A stretch of 64,000 nt of DNA, taken from contig NZ_AMSI01000015.1 in NCBI RefSeq assembly GCF_000300515.1, positions 62,001 through 126,000 on the forward strand. Reading direction: 5' to 3'. Positions 63,957-64,000 of this stretch are shown here, in pieces (the first letter of the stretch is position 1; every line of letters starts with the position of its first letter). The position numbers were made by a program, and so were the translations under genes. Under the pieces are notes generated by a model, which searched no databases, was not told the DNA's origin, and was given only the letters and a program-made list of their open reading frames with translations. Source of the DNA: Nitratireductor indicus C115 (GTDB lineage Bacteria > Pseudomonadota > Alphaproteobacteria > Rhizobiales > Rhizobiaceae).

Positions 63957-64000
63957 TCAAAGGCCGAGGTCGCGCTTGCGGCCGAGCGACCAGTCGATGC
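63957..64000 (-). CDS. 3' end of probable relaxase (VirD2/TraI type), cut by window edge
   Basis: Only the last 13 codons are visible on the minus strand, ending IDWSLGRKRDLGL and a stop at 63957-63959. A DWSLGRKR-type tail upstream of traG is typical of the DUF3363/VirD2-like relaxases of these ICEs. Identification rests mainly on position. Confidence 0.5.
   Translation of the reverse strand, partial: IDWSLGRKRDLGL

Overview
The window looks like a GC-rich alphaproteobacterium of the Hyphomicrobiales (Rhizobiales), most like the Phyllobacteriaceae (Mesorhizobium/Nitratireductor/Aquamicrobium-like). The reasons are a rhizobial-type palindromic intergenic repeat near 2.1 kb, a clade I nos cluster with pseudoazurin and NnrS, a Usg-family protein, an NDUFS4-type protein, and a rhizobial trb/traG conjugation module. 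This placement rests on gene content only.

Positions 1-34.5 kb read as chromosome. (a) 1-2.1 kb: end of an ABC importer operon (ATPase, permease, TauE-type exporter). (b) 2.2-7.1 kb: a LysR regulator divergent from a three-subunit molybdenum hydroxylase (large, FAD and 2Fe-2S subunits). (c) 7.2-13.6 kb: a five-gene minus-strand operon (permease, epimerase, GNAT, DHDPS-like lyase, ATPase), a TetR regulator and a divergent NMT1-type binding protein, with two near-identical inverted-repeat operators. (d) 13.8-25.5 kb: a complete nosRZDFYLX cluster, pseudoazurin, a CxxC DUF1858 protein, a Crp/Fnr (NnrR/DNR-like) regulator and nnrS. Three TTG-N8-CAA sites lie before nosR, before pseudoazurin and between the regulator and nnrS. 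(e) 25.6-31.3 kb: LysR, a TRAP transporter (dctPQM), a DHDPS-family aldolase and an SDR dehydrogenase. (f) 31.3-34.4 kb: LysE exporter, Lrp/AsnC regulator, and a divergent pair of a double ferritin-like protein and a Rieske protein.

At 34.57-34.61 kb lies the 3' part of a tRNA-Gly(GCC), cut exactly at the anticodon loop. A tyrosine integrase follows, and the rest of the window (to 64 kb, running off the right edge) reads as an integrative conjugative element (ICE). Its cargo (36.2-49.5 kb) is a protein-quality-control and stress island. A minus-strand operon carries two Hsp20s, an NDUFS4-like protein, an RNA polymerase omega-like protein, an SPW membrane protein and FtsH. Usg and a small paralogue of the NDUFS4-like C-terminal domain lie upstream on the same strand. 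A plus-strand group carries groESL, a small unknown gene, a DegP/HtrA protease and a NEW3-domain/ABC ATPase/NosY-like permease set. A beheaded htpG fragment closes the cargo. The Hsp20 and groES units share an almost identical CTTGAAA-N15-ACCAGAT heat-shock-type promoter.

The ICE backbone (49.7-64 kb) is LysR, DUF2274, trbI, trbG (broken by an 11-bp tandem duplication), trbF, trbL, trbK-like, trbJ, trbE, trbD, trbC, trbB, a TumA/TumE-type toxin-antitoxin pair, a CopG-type protein, traG (VirD4) and the extreme 3' end of what is probably the relaxase. The most unusual part is the stress island, for its accessory omega-like and complex-I-like genes. The ferritin-like/Rieske pair is a second candidate for an uncharacterised enzyme system.
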